Shown here: positions 61,725 through 64,000 of the stretch, in pieces
How positions within the stretch are numbered: position 1 is the first letter of the stretch
How the letters are laid out: the number at the start of each line of letters is the position of its first letter
Assembly (NCBI RefSeq): GCF_036032445.1
Contig: NZ_CP107932.1
Coordinates: 1,242,501 to 1,306,500, forward strand
Direction of reading: 5' to 3'
Length of the DNA stretch: 64,000 bases
Source: Nocardia sp. NBC_00416
GTDB taxonomy: Bacteria; Actinomycetota; Actinomycetes; Mycobacteriales; Mycobacteriaceae
Translations under genes and position numbers: made by a program
The notes under the pieces: model-generated
What the model was told of the DNA's origin: nothing
The model's input: only the letters and a program-made list of their open reading frames with translations
Databases searched by the model: none

Positions 61725-63170
61725 ATGAGCACGGTGAATGTCGTGAATCGCTCGTCCTCTACGCGGGCCGCACCCGCGGTGGTGCTCGGCGTGATGTGTG
61801 CCGGGATGTTCTTCGTCCTGCTGGACGTCACGGTCGTCAATGTGGCGCTGCCCGCGATCGGCCACGATGTCGGCGGCGGAAGCGCGACCCTGCAATGGGT
61901 GGTGGACGGCTATGTGGTGGCCATCGCCGGATTGTTGCCCGCAGCGGGGCCGGTGGGCGACCGGATCGGTCATCGCCCGGTCGTCCTGACCGGATTCGCG
62001 GTGTTCGGCGCGGCCTCGCTGGCCTGTGCCCTGGCCCCCACGGCCGCCGCCCTGATCGGCGCCCGGGTGGTGCAGGGGATCGGTGCGGCGCTGCTGTTGC
62101 CGAGCACGCTGGCGGTGATCGTGCACGCCTATCCCGAGGCGGGTGCCCGGTCGCGAGCACTGGGGGTGTGGGCGGCGGCCTCCTCGCTGGCATTGCCCGC
62201 GGGCCCGCTGCTCGGTGGTCTACTGGTGGATCGCTACGGCTGGCGTCCGGTCTTCGGCATCAATGTTCCACTCGGTGTGGCGGCGATGGTGGGCTCTGCG
62301 GTGGTGGTGGCGAAGAGGACGGGCGGTAGCCGGGAGGGCCTCGACGTCCTCGGGACGGTGGCATTGCTCATGGGTCTGGTGGGTGCGGTGTTCACGGTTA
62401 TCGCGCTCGGGCACGGGCAGGGGCGCGTCACCGTACTGGGCGCTGTGGCGGTGACCGTGCCGGCACTCGGCGTGGCGTGGTGGTCGGCGGGCCGGGCCCG
62501 GTATCCGGTGCTGCCGCCGGATCTGCTGAGAACCCGCGAATTCCTTGCGCCGAATCTGGTGGCGTTGATCATGAACCTGGTCGTCAACGGCCTGCTCTTC
62601 GTCTGCATGCTCTATCTGCAGAACGTGCGAGGATGGCCGCCGGTGTGGGCGGGTGCGGCCGTGCTGCCGCTGGCCGTGCCGCTCGTCGTGCTGGCGCCGC
62701 TGTCCGGCGGTCTGACCGCGCGACGTGGACCGCGCACCGCGGTCGCAACGGGTTGCGTGCTCGCGATTGCCGGCTCACTGCTGTTCGCGCGGCTGCCGGA
62801 GGGCGGAATCGGCTGGCTGCTCGCCGGTTTCGCGGTGCTGGGCTGTGGCGCCGGCCTGGTCACCGCGGCAGCTGTCGCGGCGGTGGTGCAGGCGACACCG
62901 CCCGATCGGCCCGGGGTGGCGACCTCGGTGTCGAATACTGCCCGGCAGACCGGTACCGCGCTGGGCGTCGCGGTGTTCGGGGTCCTCGCCGGGCCACCCA
63001 CCGGACCGCGCTTCCTCGGGGCGCTGCACCTGATCTCCTGGTCGGCCGCGGCGCTGTGGAGCGTGGCGTTGCTGGCGAGCCTGCTCGGAATCCCCGGCGG
63101 CGCCGCCCACCGCGCCGCCGCGGCCACAAGCTCGCACAGCCCGGATCCGATCAGCGCCGCCGGGCGATGA
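61725..63170 (+). CDS. MFS exporter, EmrB/QacA (DHA2) type
   Basis: ATG 61725 gives 481 residues. FVLLDVTVVNVALPAIGHDV and QWVVDGYVVAIAGLLPAAGP, with motif A GDRIGHRPVV and motif C-like LPAGPLLGGLLVDRYGWR, place it in the 14-helix DHA2 family. It is the evident target of the divergent ArsR regulator, so its expression probably responds to the exported compound. Confidence 0.9.
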   Translation: MSTVNVVNRSSSTRAAPAVVLGVMCAGMFFVLLDVTVVNVALPAIGHDVGGGSATLQWVVDGYVVAIAGLLPAAGPVGDRIGHRPVVLTGFAVFGAASLACALAPTAAALIGARVVQGIGAALLLPSTLAVIVHAYPEAGARSRALGVWAAASSLALPAGPLLGGLLVDRYGWRPVFGINVPLGVAAMVGSAVVVAKRTGGSREGLDVLGTVALLMGLVGAVFTVIALGHGQGRVTVLGAVAVTVPALGVAWWSAGRARYPVLPPDLLRTREFLAPNLVALIMNLVVNGLLFVCMLYLQNVRGWPPVWAGAAVLPLAVPLVVLAPLSGGLTARRGPRTAVATGCVLAIAGSLLFARLPEGGIGWLLAGFAVLGCGAGLVTAAAVAAVVQATPPDRPGVATSVSNTARQTGTALGVAVFGVLAGPPTGPRFLGALHLISWSAAALWSVALLASLLGIPGGAAHRAAAATSSHSPDPISAAGR

Positions 63171-63361
63171 CGTGACTGTCGCGTGCGGCCTCGGCGAATC
63201 CGAGCGTCGGCGCCGTATCGGAGAAACGGTCGACTCGGGGGCGGCGGATCCGGCCGACGATCAGCCGCACCGGGTGTGACCCGGTCGGCGGTAGCGCCGG
63301 GGCGGGAGGTCTACTGGAGGAAGGCAGCCGGGTGCGGCTGACCAGATCGAGGGGTGATGAG

Positions 63362-64000
63362 TTGAAGATTCGGTTCGGCGTGGGTGTGGGCTCGAATATC
63401 TCTACGGCAGACCTGCCGGCCGTCATCGATCGGCTGGAAACCACGGGCGTGGATTCGATCTGGTTCTCCGAACTGGTGTACTCGCCGGCCGTGGACCCGG
63501 TGGTCGGCATGGCGTTCGCGCTCTCGCGCACCACGCGGCTGAAGGTCGGCACCTCGGTGGCGATCCTGCCCGGCCGTAATCCGGTGCTGGTGGCCGAGCA
63601 ACTGGCCTCGCTGGCCGCGCTCGCCCCGAAGCGGGTCCTGCCGGTGTTCGGACTGCAGCCGGCGAACCCAGGCGAACGCGACCTGTTTCCGGTGGCGGGC
63701 CCGCGGGGTGCGGTCTTCGACGAATCACTGCGGCTTTTGCGGGCGGTGCTGCGGGCCGACGATGTGGCGTTCGACGGCGACTACTTCACCGTGCGCGGTG
63801 CCCGGGTGGGTATCCGGCCGGCACGGCCGCTGGATATCTGGCTGGGTGGGCGGTCGCCGGCCGCTTTCCGCCGAATCGGCCGCTACGGCGACGGCTGGCT
63901 GGGGAGCTTCCTTACTCCGACCGACGCCGCGGCGGCGGTATCGGCGATCAACGCGGCGGCGACGCACGCGGGTCGCGAGATCGAGGCCGACCATTTCGGT
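63362..64000 (+). CDS. Luciferase-like (LLM class) F420/flavin oxidoreductase, N-terminal part
   Basis: I place the start at TTG 63362 with GAGGGG 7 bases upstream, giving the typical beginning KIRFGVGVGSN; GTG 63332 with GGAGGAAGG upstream is an alternative adding 10 residues. The frame is open to the window end (213 codons seen). The TIM-barrel LLM features are ETTGVDSIWFSELVYSP, GTSVAILPGRNPVLVAEQLA, FDESLRLLRAVLRADDVAFD and PLDIWLGGRSPAAFRRIGRY. Actinobacterial members often use F420. Confidence 0.85.
   Translation, partial: MKIRFGVGVGSNISTADLPAVIDRLETTGVDSIWFSELVYSPAVDPVVGMAFALSRTTRLKVGTSVAILPGRNPVLVAEQLASLAALAPKRVLPVFGLQPANPGERDLFPVAGPRGAVFDESLRLLRAVLRADDVAFDGDYFTVRGARVGIRPARPLDIWLGGRSPAAFRRIGRYGDGWLGSFLTPTDAAAAVSAINAAATHAGREIEADHFG

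Overview
The window is about 64 kb of high-GC DNA with dense, often overlapping genes. It looks like a chromosomal segment of a mycolic-acid actinomycete, most probably Nocardia or a close relative. The pointers are an Lsr2 nucleoid protein, a secreted Ag85-type esterase, PucR/TetR/ArsR regulators, an F420-type luciferase-like oxidoreductase, and an actinobacterial group 1h [NiFe] hydrogenase operon. The genus is inferred from gene content only.

Layout. 1-8.3 kb: mixed metabolism (partial unknown gene, methyltransferase, nitroreductase, DUF4185 protein), then an aldehyde dehydrogenase/GMC oxidoreductase pair divergent from a PucR regulator with a clear palindromic operator between them, then the remains of a P1-family peptidase. 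8.6 kb: a free-standing gene for a 32-residue amphipathic peptide with a strong ribosome binding site and a terminator hairpin. 9.5-25.2 kb: one long hydrogenase island on the + strand (hypA, hypB, small and large subunits, a NifU/Rieske-like protein, five accessory proteins of little-known role, protease, hypC, hypF, a second hypC, hypD, hypE, a nickel permease and another accessory protein). It carries everything needed for a high-affinity H2 uptake enzyme, with a CRP/GlxR-type site before the small subunit. 25.2-28.2 kb: MFS exporter, LysR regulator and Lsr2. 28.3-48.9 kb: a large surface-polysaccharide locus of Wzx/Wzy type (flippase, polymerase, chain-length protein, five glycosyltransferases, sugar-modifying enzymes, initiating sugar transferase), almost all on the - strand with 4-base overlaps. 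49.1-50.1 kb: secreted Ag85-like esterase. 50.2-55.2 kb: a four-gene operon (SbnB-like dehydrogenase, PLP decarboxylase, SbnA-like synthase, MATE exporter) behind a near-perfect Zur box. 55.3-64 kb: a 48-residue membrane peptide, acyl-CoA synthetase, membrane protein, GNAT, TetR with PlsC-type acyltransferase, ArsR with MFS, and a partial luciferase-like oxidoreductase.

The most interesting system is the Zur-box operon. Its enzymes make and rework a diaminopropionate skeleton, but no NRPS or NIS synthetase accompanies them, and a zinc-regulated promoter drives them. This is the pattern expected for an aminopolycarboxylate zincophore of the ethylenediamine-disuccinate type. Second are the under-characterised hydrogenase accessory proteins and the short peptides (32, 23, 39, 48 residues), which lie below most annotation thresholds but have good translation signals.
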